A stretch of 64,000 nucleotides of DNA from Chitinophaga niastensis (GCF_003014755.1 NZ_PYAW01000002.1:496001-560000), one strand, 5' to 3'. Positions 26,797 to 35,752 are shown, counted from the first letter of the stretch. Numbers and translations are program-made. Notes: generated by a model not told the origin, from the letters alone.

Positions 26797-28332
26797 ATGG
26801 TTGCAATAGGAAGTAAGGCGCTGTCCCTGGATGAAGTGTACAGGATCCTTTTGGGTGGAGAAGAGCTGGTATTGGAAACCGAGGCACTAAAGCAGGTGGA
26901 AGCTAGTTTTTTATTTCTTGAAAAATTTTCTGAAAAGAAATTAATCTACGGTATCAATACGGGTTTTGGCCCTATGGCCCAATATCGTATCAGCGATGAG
27001 GATACCTTTCAGTTGCAATACAACCTTATCCGCAGTCATAGCTCCGGTGCCGGCAAATGCATGTCGCCGTTGCATACTAAAGGATTAATGATAGCCCGTT
27101 TGAGCAGTTTCATGCAGGCGCATTCCGGTATTCACCCGGAAGTAGTACACCTGTTAAAGGACCTGATCAACAAAAATGTATACCCGTGTGTGTTTGAGCA
27201 TGGCGGTGTAGGCGCCAGCGGCGACCTGGTACAGCTGGCCCACCTGGCGCTGGTACTGATCGGTGAAGGAGAAGTGTGGTATGAGGGTAAATATCAGCCT
27301 ACAGAAGAAGTATTTGCCAGACTGGGTCTGAAGCCGATGGGTATTCACGTAAGAGAAGGCCTGGCCGTTATTAACGGTACTTCCGCCATGACGGGCGTAG
27401 GTTTGGTAAACCTCATCGAAGCTAAAAAGCTGTTGGGTTGGTCTGTGGTACTTTCTGCCATGATCAATGAAATAGTGGAAGCATTTGATGATCATCTCTC
27501 TGCAGAACTGAATGCCGTTAAAAAGCACGAAGGACAAAATACAATAGCTGCTAAAATGCGGGAGATCCTGAAGGGTAGCAAAATGGTCCGCCATCGCCCT
27601 GATCATCTCTATAAAGAATTAGAAGAAGAAATTTTTAAAGATAAAGTACAGGAATATTATTCTCTGCGCTGCGTACCACAAATCCTTGGACCTGTGTATG
27701 ATACGCTGGTACAGGCGGAAAAGCTGGTAGTACAGGAATTGAATTCTGTAAGCGATAACCCGGTAGTAGATCACCACCTGGAAAATGTGTTCCATGGCGG
27801 TAACTTCCACGGCGACTATGTTTCCCTGGAAATGGACAAGATCAAAATAGCGATCACCAAATTGTCTATGCTCTCTGAACGCCAGCTCAATTACCTGCTG
27901 AACGATAAATTAAATCATAAATTCCCTCCGTTTATGAATTTGGGAAAACTTGGCTTTAATTTTGGAATGCAGGGCGTGCAATTTACTGCTACATCTACTG
28001 TGGCCGAAAATCAGACACTTTCGTTCCCGATGTATGTACATAGTATACCGAACAACAACGATAACCAGGATATTGTGAGCATGGGTTGCAACGCCGCATT
28101 GATGACTAACAGGGTGATAGAGAATACTTTTGAAGTATTGGCCATTCAGGTAATGACCATGCTGCAGGCGGTAGACTACCTGAACTGTCAGGATCGTCTG
28201 GCGGCTTTTTCACACAAAGTATACCAGGAAGTAAGAGCGATTTTCCCTAAATTTATTGAGGACAGTCCGCGTTATAAGGACCTGCAAAAAATTAAGGAAT
28301 ACCTGGTTAAGAATGAACCAGTGAAGTTTTGA
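26797..28332 (+). CDS. Aromatic amino acid ammonia-lyase, probable tyrosine ammonia-lyase
   Basis: A 511-residue MIO-dependent lyase. The MIO tripeptide is Ala140-Ser141-Gly142 in GGVGASGDLVQ, the catalytic tyrosine is Tyr51 in YGINTGFGP, and the selectivity position is Ser80-His81 in NLIRSHSSG. From memory the whole chain closely follows the tyrosine ammonia-lyase of the Flavobacterium johnsoniae flexirubin cluster, including PMAQYRI and IPNNNDNQDIVSMG. It would convert tyrosine to 4-coumarate, the starter of the aryl polyene. Histidine ammonia-lyase is the main alternative, but the lack of hutU and hutI nearby and the pigment context favour tyrosine. Confidence 0.87.
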   Translation: MVAIGSKALSLDEVYRILLGGEELVLETEALKQVEASFLFLEKFSEKKLIYGINTGFGPMAQYRISDEDTFQLQYNLIRSHSSGAGKCMSPLHTKGLMIARLSSFMQAHSGIHPEVVHLLKDLINKNVYPCVFEHGGVGASGDLVQLAHLALVLIGEGEVWYEGKYQPTEEVFARLGLKPMGIHVREGLAVINGTSAMTGVGLVNLIEAKKLLGWSVVLSAMINEIVEAFDDHLSAELNAVKKHEGQNTIAAKMREILKGSKMVRHRPDHLYKELEEEIFKDKVQEYYSLRCVPQILGPVYDTLVQAEKLVVQELNSVSDNPVVDHHLENVFHGGNFHGDYVSLEMDKIKIAITKLSMLSERQLNYLLNDKLNHKFPPFMNLGKLGFNFGMQGVQFTATSTVAENQTLSFPMYVHSIPNNNDNQDIVSMGCNAALMTNRVIENTFEVLAIQVMTMLQAVDYLNCQDRLAAFSHKVYQEVRAIFPKFIEDSPRYKDLQKIKEYLVKNEPVKF

Positions 28333-28340
28333 GTCAATTT

Positions 28341-28369
28341 GTAATTCTAAATTCGTAATTCATAATTCA
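28341..28369. repeat. Single-arm remnant of palindrome family C
   Basis: The spacer before fabG reads GTAATTCTAAATTCGTAATT, then CATAATTCATG. These are right-arm-type units (CGTAATT) without a matching left arm, so no hairpin of the full kind can form. The start codon of the next gene lies at its end. Confidence 0.6.
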
Positions 28370-29097
28370 TGAAGTGTGCATTAGTAACGGGTGGATCAAG
28401 AGGAATAGGAAGGGCAGTATGTATTAAGATGGCTGAATTAGGATATCATGTACTGATCAACTATAAAGGCAATGAAGTGGCTGCACAGGAAACCCTGGCA
28501 GCTGTGAAAGCCAAAGGCAGCACCGGAGAATTGTTGCAGTTCAACGTTGGTGATGCCGCCGAAGTACAACAGGTACTGGGTGGTTGGGTAGAAAATAATA
28601 AAGAACAACAAATAGAAGTACTGGTAAATAATGCCGGCATCCGCGAGGATTCGCTGATGTTCTGGATGACTGATTCGCAGTGGAATAATGTGTTGAACAT
28701 CAGTCTGAATGGATTTTACAACGTTACCAAACAGGTATTGAATAACATGTTGCTGAAGCGTTACGGACGTATCATCAACATGGTATCTTTATCAGGTATA
28801 AAAGGTTTACCTGGGCAAACCAATTACTCTGCCGCCAAAGCAGGTGTGATAGGCGCTACCAAAGCGCTGGCCCAGGAAGTTGCCAAAAGAGGAGTAACCG
28901 TAAATGCCATTGCACCCGGATTTATCAAAACAGATATGACCGCTGAACTGAATGAAAAAGAACTGGCTGCACAAGTGCCTATGAATCGCTTTGGTACACC
29001 CGAAGAGGTAGCAGAAGCGGTAGCATTCTTTACATCCAAAGCAGCAGGTTATATTACGGGAGAAGTATTAAATATTAATGGTGGACTTCACACCTAG
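28369..29097 (+). CDS. fabG: 3-ketoacyl-ACP reductase, FabG-like
   Basis: A 242-residue short-chain dehydrogenase. The NADPH loop is TGGSRGIGRA (residues 7-16), NNAG is at 87-90, and the catalytic residues are Ser140, Tyr153 and Lys157 (SAAK). The end INGGLHT is typical for FabG. In the pigment pathway it would reduce each 3-keto intermediate on the carrier protein. It lies 23 bases before the ketosynthase gene. Confidence 0.9.
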   Translation: MKCALVTGGSRGIGRAVCIKMAELGYHVLINYKGNEVAAQETLAAVKAKGSTGELLQFNVGDAAEVQQVLGGWVENNKEQQIEVLVNNAGIREDSLMFWMTDSQWNNVLNISLNGFYNVTKQVLNNMLLKRYGRIINMVSLSGIKGLPGQTNYSAAKAGVIGATKALAQEVAKRGVTVNAIAPGFIKTDMTAELNEKELAAQVPMNRFGTPEEVAEAVAFFTSKAAGYITGEVLNINGGLHT

Positions 29098-29120
29098 CTG
29101 CACCTAGCTAAACGCGTTTT

Positions 29121-30347
29121 ATGAACAGAGTAGTGATCACTGGAATGGGAATCTACTCCTGCATCGGAAAAAATATGCAGGAGGTGAGGGATTCATTATA
29201 TCAAGGTAAGTCAGGAATTGTACTTGACCCTGAACGGAAAGCATTTGGCTATCGCTCCGGTTTAACAGGTTATATTGAAAGACCGGAACTGAAAGGCTTG
29301 CTGGATCGCAGGGCCAGGAATATGATGCCTGAGCAGGCGGAGTTTGCGTATATGGCTACCCGTGAGGCATTGGCGCAGGCTGGCATTACCCAGGAATATA
29401 TAGATAAAACTCCCATAGGACTTTTATATGGCAATGATAGTTCCGCAAAACCAGTGGTAGAAGCTACTGATGTAATGCGGGCTAAGAAAGACACCATGCT
29501 GGTAGGTTCTGGTTCTGTATTCCAGACCATGAACTCTACAGTGAATATGAACCTGGCTACCATCTTCAAGCTCAGGGGCGTAAACTTCAGTGTGAGTGCG
29601 GCTTGCGCCAGCGGTTCCCATGCTATTGGTCTTGGCCACATGTTTATCAGGAACGGGATGCAGGACGCCGTGATTTGTGGCGGCGCACAGGAAGTGAATA
29701 TATATGCCATGGGCAACTTTGATGCTATTGCGGCATTTTCTGTGAGAGAAGATGATCCTACCCGCGCTTCCAGACCCTTTGACCGTAACCGCGATGGCCT
29801 TGTGCCCAGCGGTGGCGCAGCTACCGTGATCCTGGAAAGTCTGGAGTCCGCACAACGCAGAGGCGCCACTATTTTAGGGGAAGTGCTGGGGTATGGTTTT
29901 TCTTCCAATGGCGCACATATTTCCAATCCTACAGTAGACGGACCAGTGCGTTCCCTGCAGATAGCCTTGCAGGATGCAGGTTTGCAGCCGGGAGATATTG
30001 AGTACATCAATGCACATGCTACTTCCACTGCTGCCGGTGATGCGAGCGAAGCCCGCGCCATACACGAAGTATTTGGCGCCGCTAAACCATATGTTAGTTC
30101 TACCAAGTCTATGACCGGCCACGAATGCTGGATGGCCGGTGCCAGCGAAATCGTTTATTCTATGCTCATGATGCAGAACGGTTTTATCGCGCCCAATATC
30201 AATCTGGAAAACCCGGATGATGCTGCTGCCAAACTTAATATTGTAACCAATACAATTAATAAAAATTTTAATATATTTTTGTCTAATTCCTTTGGTTTCG
30301 GCGGAACTAACTCCTCCCTCGTAGTAAAGGGCTGGGAAGGAAAATAG
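29121..30347 (+). CDS. Beta-ketoacyl-ACP synthase, FabF/FabB type, intact active site
   Basis: A 408-residue ketosynthase with a full Cys-His-His triad: Cys162 in SAACASGSHA, His299 in NAHATSTAAGD and His334 in SMTGHECWMAG. The C-terminal FGFGGTNSSLVV is conserved. It condenses malonyl-ACP with the growing chain. It forms a group with the ammonia-lyase and reductase genes; together with the enzymes at 33379 and 37967 it is one of three intact ketosynthases of the cluster. Confidence 0.92.
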   Translation: MNRVVITGMGIYSCIGKNMQEVRDSLYQGKSGIVLDPERKAFGYRSGLTGYIERPELKGLLDRRARNMMPEQAEFAYMATREALAQAGITQEYIDKTPIGLLYGNDSSAKPVVEATDVMRAKKDTMLVGSGSVFQTMNSTVNMNLATIFKLRGVNFSVSAACASGSHAIGLGHMFIRNGMQDAVICGGAQEVNIYAMGNFDAIAAFSVREDDPTRASRPFDRNRDGLVPSGGAATVILESLESAQRRGATILGEVLGYGFSSNGAHISNPTVDGPVRSLQIALQDAGLQPGDIEYINAHATSTAAGDASEARAIHEVFGAAKPYVSSTKSMTGHECWMAGASEIVYSMLMMQNGFIAPNINLENPDDAAAKLNIVTNTINKNFNIFLSNSFGFGGTNSSLVVKGWEGK

Positions 30348-30419
30348 GATGACTGCCACACTTTAGAGAGAACGATGCGCATAAATGTTATGAAGGATAA
30401 CCTATGTCCGGCAGGGGTA

Positions 30420-30448
30420 TTGATTACTTCAAAATATTCTTAACTTTG
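30420..30448 (+). promoter_or_regulatory. Candidate internal promoter before the carrier protein gene
   Basis: ATTG (the TTG at 30420-30422), 18 bases, TAACTTTG (30441-30448). The gap between ketosynthase and carrier protein genes (30348-30536) is otherwise empty; I see no convincing small gene in it. The expected leader is about 80 bases. Confidence 0.5.
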
Positions 30449-30536
30449 GCACTCGGATCAGGATTGGCAGCACAGCTAAGGACACAACAAACGAATTTTA
30501 AAACGGCCTATATCTGTTATCAGATTACACACTTTT

Positions 30537-30794
30537 ATGAATATCAAGGACATTATAACTGTTACGAACAAATTTTTGGTGGAGGAGTTTGAAGCAAACC
30601 CCGAAGAAATTAAACCGGAAGCGAATCTTAAATCCACATTGGATCTGGATAGTTTGGACTATATCGACATGGTGGTGGTAATAGAAGATAACTTCGGATT
30701 TAAGGTTAAACCGGAGGATTTCCAGGCTATTATTAGCTTTCAGGATTTCTATGATTACGTAAGTGCTCGTGTTCAACAAAAAGAATTGGTATAA
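30537..30794 (+). CDS. Acyl carrier protein 1 of the pigment cluster
   Basis: An 85-residue carrier protein. The 4'-phosphopantetheine site is Ser39 in LDLDSLDYIDMV. The acidic helix 2 region (DYIDMVVVIEDNFGFKV) is typical. Overlap of its stop with the next start (TAATG) couples it to the acyltransferase. It would carry the aryl starter or the polyketide intermediates; a second carrier lies at 37704. Confidence 0.92.
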   Translation: MNIKDIITVTNKFLVEEFEANPEEIKPEANLKSTLDLDSLDYIDMVVVIEDNFGFKVKPEDFQAIISFQDFYDYVSARVQQKELV

Positions 30795-31669
30795 TGCCTT
30801 CCTGGCAAGGAAAGTCAAAAGGAAGTAAGTTTGGATATAGCTGTTTTGTGTTCCTGCTCCATCACGGAGGTGTTTTCCCGGCTTATGTACTATTGAGGTT
30901 TGTGGCTTTCTATTTTTTCGCATTCTCCTGGAGTTCCTCAAAACCCATCTATCATTATTTCCGTACTAAAGTAGGCTACGGCAGGTGGCGCTCATTGCTT
31001 AACTTGTATCGTAATTATCATGTGTTTGGTCAGACGTTGATTGACAAAGTAGTTGTCATGGCGGATATGGCAAATAAATTTACTTTTGAATTTGACGGAG
31101 AACATCATCTGCAGGAAATGATTGATGGCGGACGTGGCGGGATCTTACTCAGTGCCCATCTTGGTAACTGGGAGGTAGCCGGTCATCTGTTCAAACGCCT
31201 GAATACCCGCGTCAACATTGTGATGTTTGATGGTGAACACCAACGTATTAAAGACTATCTGTCTGGTATCACCGGCGACAGGAATATGAATATCATTGTC
31301 ATCAAAGATGATCTGTCACATATTTATGCTATTAATGAAGCGTTAAGCAACAAGGAACTGGTGTGTATGCATGCAGACCGCTTTTTACCCGATAATAAAA
31401 CGATTACAGCCCCTTTTTTGGGTCAGGATGCCCGTTTCCCCATGGGACCATTTTTGCTGGCAGCTACTTTCCGGGTACCGGTTTCTGTAGTATTTGCTTT
31501 TAAGGAATCGTCCACACACTATCATTTTTATGCTACCCCACCAAGGCTGTACCACGGGCGTCGGAATGAAGGAGTGGAAACTGCGCTGCATGATTTTGTG
31601 CACCAGCTGGAAAAGAAAGTTCACAGATATCCGGCACAATGGTTTAATTATTACGATTTTTGGGAATAA
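30794..31669 (+). CDS. LpxL/HtrB-like lauroyl-type acyltransferase
   Basis: A 291-residue membrane-associated acyltransferase of the lipid A late acylation family. The catalytic motif is His122-x4-Glu127 in SAHLGNWEV, with the usual downstream DRFLP and an N-terminal hydrophobic helix (about residues 16-45). In pigment clusters such enzymes are thought to move an ACP-bound acyl group onto another molecule. The acceptor here is unknown. It is coupled to the carrier protein by one-base overlap. Confidence 0.85.
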   Translation: MPSWQGKSKGSKFGYSCFVFLLHHGGVFPAYVLLRFVAFYFFAFSWSSSKPIYHYFRTKVGYGRWRSLLNLYRNYHVFGQTLIDKVVVMADMANKFTFEFDGEHHLQEMIDGGRGGILLSAHLGNWEVAGHLFKRLNTRVNIVMFDGEHQRIKDYLSGITGDRNMNIIVIKDDLSHIYAINEALSNKELVCMHADRFLPDNKTITAPFLGQDARFPMGPFLLAATFRVPVSVVFAFKESSTHYHFYATPPRLYHGRRNEGVETALHDFVHQLEKKVHRYPAQWFNYYDFWE

Positions 31670-31745
31670 TCCGTGTTTTTACTGTTATTTTTTTCGTATA
31701 ATTCTATTTACTTCGTGTTTTATTTTTTACTAATAACTTGTGCAG

Positions 31746-32171
31746 ATGTTTATTCATACAGATGATATTACCGCATACATACCACAACGCACGCCCATTG
31801 TAATGATCAGTGGCATACTGGAAGTGGATGGACCTAAAACCCGCACGGGGTTTAATATTGCTGCAGATAATATTTTTGTGGAAAATGGCGTGCTCACCGC
31901 ACCCGGCCTGATGGAAAACATCGCACAAACAGCTGCTGCCAGAATTGGTTACATTTCCAAGCAGGAGAATACACCGGTACCCCTGGGATTTATCGGTGCC
32001 GTAAAGGATCTGGAGATCTTTGAACTGCCACCGGCAGGACAAATGATCGAAACCACTACGGAAATAGGCAGCGAAGTATTTAATGCCACAATGGTAACTG
32101 GTAAAGTGATGTGGGACGGTCGCATAATGGCACAATGTGAAATGAAAATCTTCATCAATCCCCAATTATAA
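31746..32171 (+). CDS. Hotdog-fold 3-hydroxyacyl-ACP dehydratase-like protein (ApeP type)
   Basis: A 141-residue hotdog protein. The block ENGVLTAPGLMENIAQTAA aligns with the FabZ helix region; the acidic Glu57 is kept, but the canonical HFP histidine position holds Val instead. That fits the ApeP/COG4706 branch seen in aryl-polyene clusters rather than true FabZ. It would remove water from the 3-hydroxy intermediate, making the conjugated double bonds. I prefer ATG at 31746 over GTG at 31740. Confidence 0.75.
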   Translation: MFIHTDDITAYIPQRTPIVMISGILEVDGPKTRTGFNIAADNIFVENGVLTAPGLMENIAQTAAARIGYISKQENTPVPLGFIGAVKDLEIFELPPAGQMIETTTEIGSEVFNATMVTGKVMWDGRIMAQCEMKIFINPQL

Positions 32172-32175
32172 CAAT

Positions 32176-32928
32176 ATGAACTACCGTAAATTTTTAGCAA
32201 TTCCTGTAATGGTATTCAGCATGTGGACTTCCGCTGCACATGCACAGAAACTTAAAAATTTTCTGGACAACAAAGATTCTTCTTTTACCTGGCTGGGCGT
32301 GGATTTTACCCAGGCACGCCTGATCGGTGATGCCGCAGCCAAAACAGACGCGATTGTAGACCATGAGTTTACCGCTCTTAACCAGGTAATTGTAAACGAA
32401 CAGAAGAAATATGATGTACCAGGCGCATTTCATCGTGAAAAATACAATACCAGTATTGGCCTGGTGAATAAACGCAATGAAGCCATCAATAAAGATGCAT
32501 TGAAATCTGACGAATCCGCCGATTTCGAACGCCTGAAACCGGAAGATATTACCAAAGTGGTAAAATCTTACGATTTTTCCGGAAAACATGGTATCGGGGT
32601 ATTACTGGTAATGGAAGGCATGAGCAAAACAGCAAAAAGTGCTTCCATGTACGTAACCGTGATAGACATGGACCGGAAAAATGTACTGATGACAGAACGT
32701 TATATCGGCAAGGGACAAAAATGGAGTTTCGCATGGCGCAACTATTGGCTCGCTACCATTAAAAGCGTGCTGGAAGATGTAAGCGATGATTACAAGAAAT
32801 TAAAAGAAAAATATGCCGGCACTACTGATCCGGAAGAAGAAAAGCCGGTAGTGGCACCAGCTTCAAAGAAAGATGCTAAAACAGGTGTGGCTGCAAAAGA
32901 AACAAAGAAACCCAAAAAGAAAGGATAG
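32176..32928 (+). CDS. Exported protein of unknown function in the pigment cluster
   Basis: I do not recognise a named family. The 250-residue protein has a Sec signal (MNYRKFLAIPVMVFSMWTSAAHA) followed by QKL. The mature part is soluble, with FTWLGVDFTQARLIGDA, YDFSGKHGIGVLLVMEGMSKT and VIDMDRKNVLMTERYIGKG, and ends in a Lys/Ala-rich tail (KKDAKTGVAAKETKKPKKKG) likely to be unstructured. The gene is four bases after the dehydratase-like gene and 19 before the thioesterase, so it belongs to the operon. A periplasmic role in pigment handling is inference only. Confidence 0.75.
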   Translation: MNYRKFLAIPVMVFSMWTSAAHAQKLKNFLDNKDSSFTWLGVDFTQARLIGDAAAKTDAIVDHEFTALNQVIVNEQKKYDVPGAFHREKYNTSIGLVNKRNEAINKDALKSDESADFERLKPEDITKVVKSYDFSGKHGIGVLLVMEGMSKTAKSASMYVTVIDMDRKNVLMTERYIGKGQKWSFAWRNYWLATIKSVLEDVSDDYKKLKEKYAGTTDPEEEKPVVAPASKKDAKTGVAAKETKKPKKKG

Positions 32929-32947
32929 CAAATATAAATAACAATAG

Positions 32948-33367
32948 ATGGCGCTGACAGAATGCACTAACATACTGGTAAAGTTTAATGAGGCTGATTC
33001 GCTGGGAATAGTATGGCACGGGCATTATGTGCGGTATTTTGAAGACGGAAGAGAAGCTTTCGGCGAAAAGTACGGGCTACGTTACCTCGATATTTTTAAA
33101 CATGGATATACTGTTCCTGTTGTAAATGTACAATGCGATTACAAACGTTCTTTGCGTTATGGTGATCGGGTTGTTGTGGAAACAAGATATGTTGATAACA
33201 TGGCCGCCAAATTAAAATTCGAATACACACTCACAAATCCGGCTACGGGTGAAGTAATAGCAACAGGTTCTACTGTTCAGGTTTTCCTGGATAAGGAAAC
33301 GGCTTCGTTACAAATCATTATGCCAACATTTTTCAGTGAGTGGAAAAAACAGCACGGATTGGTTTAA
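32948..33367 (+). CDS. Hotdog thioesterase, 4-hydroxybenzoyl-CoA thioesterase/YbgC type
   Basis: A 139-residue thioesterase. The family signature FNEADSLGIVWHGHYVRYFEDGRE holds catalytic Asp17, with Trp23, His24 and His26 in the substrate loop. It may release the finished acyl chain or clear mis-primed carriers, a role proposed for similar genes in aryl-polyene clusters. It sits 19 bases after the exported protein and 11 before the next ketosynthase. Confidence 0.87.
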   Translation: MALTECTNILVKFNEADSLGIVWHGHYVRYFEDGREAFGEKYGLRYLDIFKHGYTVPVVNVQCDYKRSLRYGDRVVVETRYVDNMAAKLKFEYTLTNPATGEVIATGSTVQVFLDKETASLQIIMPTFFSEWKKQHGLV

Positions 33368-33378
33368 CAAAGGGTATT

Positions 33379-34527
33379 ATGCAACAGGTGTATGTAGTAG
33401 CAGATAATATTGTGGGGCCACTAGGCAGTACTACCCGGGAAAATTTTGACCAGGTGCTGCAAGGCAATAGTGGCATTGGGCTACAGGAGAATGGGGCTTA
33501 CGCAGCTGCACCGTTTTACGGGGCTATGATGCTACCCGGACAACTGGATACCTGTACAGCCGGTTATAACGTAGAAGGCTACACGCAGTTTGAAAAATTG
33601 CTGGTGGCATCTATACAAAATGCATTGCAGCAAACGGATATCAAACTTACAGATACCCGCACAGGTTTGATTATATCTACTACCAAAGGAAATATAGAAT
33701 TGCTGGAGCAACAGCCTGAAGGCGCTGTTCCGCCACTGGAAAATATGCAGTTGTTTGCTACTGCAAAAAAAATAGCGGCGCATTTTAATGGGATCAACCA
33801 GCCGCTGGTTATCAGCAGTGCCTGTATATCAGGCTTGCTGGCCATTTTAACAGGAAAGCGGTTAATTGAATCCGGTAAATACGATCACGTAGTGGTAACT
33901 GGCGCAGATGTGCTCACCCGCTTTGTACTGTCCGGCTTTCAGTCGTTTCAGGCAGTGAGTGCGGTGCCCTGCAAACCGTTCGACGCCAACCGCACCGGGG
34001 TTACGCTTGGTGAAGGCGCTGCCACTGTTATACTCAGCAACACCAAAGCAGGTGCTGCTTTTGTATTGGGCGCAGGTGCCGTGAGTAATGATGCTAACCA
34101 TATTTCCGGCCCTTCCCGCACAGGCGAAGAGCTGGCTGCTGCTATGCAGCTGGCTTTGACAGGAAGCGGATTAACGCCGGAGGATATTGGTTTTGTATCA
34201 GCACATGGAACTGCCACCCTGTATAACGACGAAATGGAAGCCAAAGCCCTGCACCATGCAGGATTAGCCAACATACCTGTAAACAGCTTAAAAGGATATT
34301 ACGGCCACACACTTGGCGCTGCCGGTCTGATTGAGGCTATCATCAGCATGCAAGCCATGAAAGCAGGTGTGGTACTGCCTACAAAAGGATATGAAACACC
34401 CGGTGTAAGTATGCCTGTGAATGTTAATAATGTTTTATTGCAGAAAAAATCCACACACTTTCTGAAAACAGTTTCAGGATTCGGAGGATGCAATGCAGCC
34501 ATGATATTTAGTCTTTTTCAGGATTAG
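33379..34527 (+). CDS. Beta-ketoacyl-ACP synthase, second of the cluster
   Basis: A 382-residue ketosynthase with Cys149 (SSACISGL), His276 (SAHGTATLYND) and His310 (YYGHTLGAAG). I chose ATG 33379 because MQQVYVVADNIVGPLG is a natural start; a GTG at 33340 would overlap the thioesterase. The C-terminal residues and stop (CAG GAT TAG) lie in palindrome family A copy 3. Relation to ApeR-like ketosynthases is likely but unproven. Confidence 0.9.
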   Translation: MQQVYVVADNIVGPLGSTTRENFDQVLQGNSGIGLQENGAYAAAPFYGAMMLPGQLDTCTAGYNVEGYTQFEKLLVASIQNALQQTDIKLTDTRTGLIISTTKGNIELLEQQPEGAVPPLENMQLFATAKKIAAHFNGINQPLVISSACISGLLAILTGKRLIESGKYDHVVVTGADVLTRFVLSGFQSFQAVSAVPCKPFDANRTGVTLGEGAATVILSNTKAGAAFVLGAGAVSNDANHISGPSRTGEELAAAMQLALTGSGLTPEDIGFVSAHGTATLYNDEMEAKALHHAGLANIPVNSLKGYYGHTLGAAGLIEAIISMQAMKAGVVLPTKGYETPGVSMPVNVNNVLLQKKSTHFLKTVSGFGGCNAAMIFSLFQD

Positions 34528-34608
34528 ACTGATTTTACTGATTATGCTGATTTTATTTTAAAAAGTATAATCGTGGTAATCAGTAAAATCAACCTAATCA
34601 GGAGAAAG
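34513..34608. repeat. Palindrome family A copy 3, inside the pigment cluster
   Basis: The left arm CTTTTTCAGGATTAGACTGA and the right arm ending AACCTAATCAGGAGAAAG pair along GATTTTACTGATTA / TAATCAGTAAAATC. Like copy 1 it has a conserved mismatch where the left arm reads ATGCTGATT and the right reads AATCGTGGTAAT. The ketosynthase stop lies inside it. Confidence 0.85.
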
Positions 34609-34648
34609 AAAAATTGCAACAATTAATTAAGTAAAATAAATCATTGTC

Positions 34649-35710
34649 GTGTTTAATAAAGAAACAAAAACAGCATTAGAGGCGAAAGAAGCCGCATTGC
34701 GTCTTGCGTTTGCTCCTGTTGCCTTTCAGGCTACCAGGGCGTTGCGTGACATGGGCATTTTAACTGCGGTGAGCAACAGTCGCGCTGCAGGTATTACCAT
34801 CGAAGAAGTGATGGAACAAACGAAAATGTCGCGCTATGCAGTGAGAGTATTGCTGGAAGCAGGTTTGGGCATGGAGTTAGTGATCGTGAACGATAAAAAG
34901 TATACGCTTACTAAAACCGGCTACTTTATTTTACATGATCAGCTTACCCGCATTAACATGGACTTTTCGCAGGATATCTGTTATAAAGGCATGAATCATT
35001 TGCAGGAAAGCCTGACAGAAGGCAAGCCGGCCGGCTTGCAGGAACTGGGCCCATGGGATACTATCTATCCGGGCTTATCCTTGCTGCCACCGGCAGTAGG
35101 TAAAAGCTGGTTCGACTTTGATCACTATTATTCTGATCTTGCTACGCCTGCAGCACTGGATATTGTTTTTGAAAACAAACCTAAAAGACTGTTGGATATT
35201 GGCGGCAATACCGGCAAATGGGCACTGGCATGTACCGCTAAAGATCCGGATGTAGAAGTTACTATTTTTGATTTACCCGGACAAGCAGGACTGGCACAAC
35301 AAAAAATGAAAGATGCGGGTGTAGAAAGCCGCGTGCACTTTCATATTGCCAACATCCTCCACGAAGAACTGCCCTTCCCTAAAGGCTTTGATGCCATCTG
35401 GATGAGCCAGTTCCTGGATTGTTTTTCAGAAGCAGAAATAGTATCTATCCTGAAACGTTGCCGCGAAGCGCTCAATGAAGACGGTACGGTATATATACTG
35501 GAACCCTTCTGGAACCGCCAGCAGTTTAAATCTGCGGCTTTCTGCCTGCAGCAGACATCCCTGTATTTTACAGCGATGGCTAATGGCAACAGCCAGATGT
35601 ATCACACCGATGATTTCTTCCAGTGTATTGACGATGCGGGCTTGAAAATTACGGAGGAGAACAACCAGATGGGCATGAATTACACGTTGCTGAAATGTAA
35701 GAAGAAATAA
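34649..35710 (+). CDS. O-methyltransferase-type SAM-dependent methyltransferase
   Basis: A 353-residue enzyme of the plant-type O-methyltransferase layout: an N-terminal winged-helix dimerisation part (ALRDMGILTAVS...MSRYAVRVLLEAGLG) and a C-terminal Rossmann part with LLDIGGNTGKWA (from Asp183). It starts at GTG; no close in-frame ATG exists. It is a candidate for methylating the aromatic head group of the pigment, which in flexirubins can bear a methyl. Whether it acts on carbon or oxygen cannot be decided here; a typical catalytic His is not obvious. Confidence 0.85.
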   Translation: MFNKETKTALEAKEAALRLAFAPVAFQATRALRDMGILTAVSNSRAAGITIEEVMEQTKMSRYAVRVLLEAGLGMELVIVNDKKYTLTKTGYFILHDQLTRINMDFSQDICYKGMNHLQESLTEGKPAGLQELGPWDTIYPGLSLLPPAVGKSWFDFDHYYSDLATPAALDIVFENKPKRLLDIGGNTGKWALACTAKDPDVEVTIFDLPGQAGLAQQKMKDAGVESRVHFHIANILHEELPFPKGFDAIWMSQFLDCFSEAEIVSILKRCREALNEDGTVYILEPFWNRQQFKSAAFCLQQTSLYFTAMANGNSQMYHTDDFFQCIDDAGLKITEENNQMGMNYTLLKCKKK

Positions 35711-35722
35711 CGCTATAACTGG

Positions 35723-35752
35723 TAGACAGCTGCATCACACGGCAGCTGTCTA
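35723..35752. terminator. Hairpin between methyltransferase and halogenase-like genes
   Basis: TAGACAGCTGC (35723-35733) and GCAGCTGTCTA (35742-35752) form an 11-bp perfect stem with an 8-base loop. There is no T-run after it, so it may be an attenuator or RNA-stability element rather than a classical terminator. Confidence 0.5.

Noticed and set aside
26797..28332. Histidine ammonia-lyase of a hut operon
   Set aside because: No hutU, hutI or hutG genes are nearby, and the sequence resembles the flexirubin-cluster tyrosine ammonia-lyase throughout.
29270..30106. Long open frame (278 codons) on the minus strand
   Set aside because: It lies wholly antisense to an intact ketosynthase, has no recognisable motif and is rich in Ala, Ser and Pro as expected for a shadow frame.
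30404..30592. Possible 62-residue gene between ketosynthase and carrier genes
   Set aside because: It overlaps the carrier gene start and a good promoter match, and has no recognisable features.
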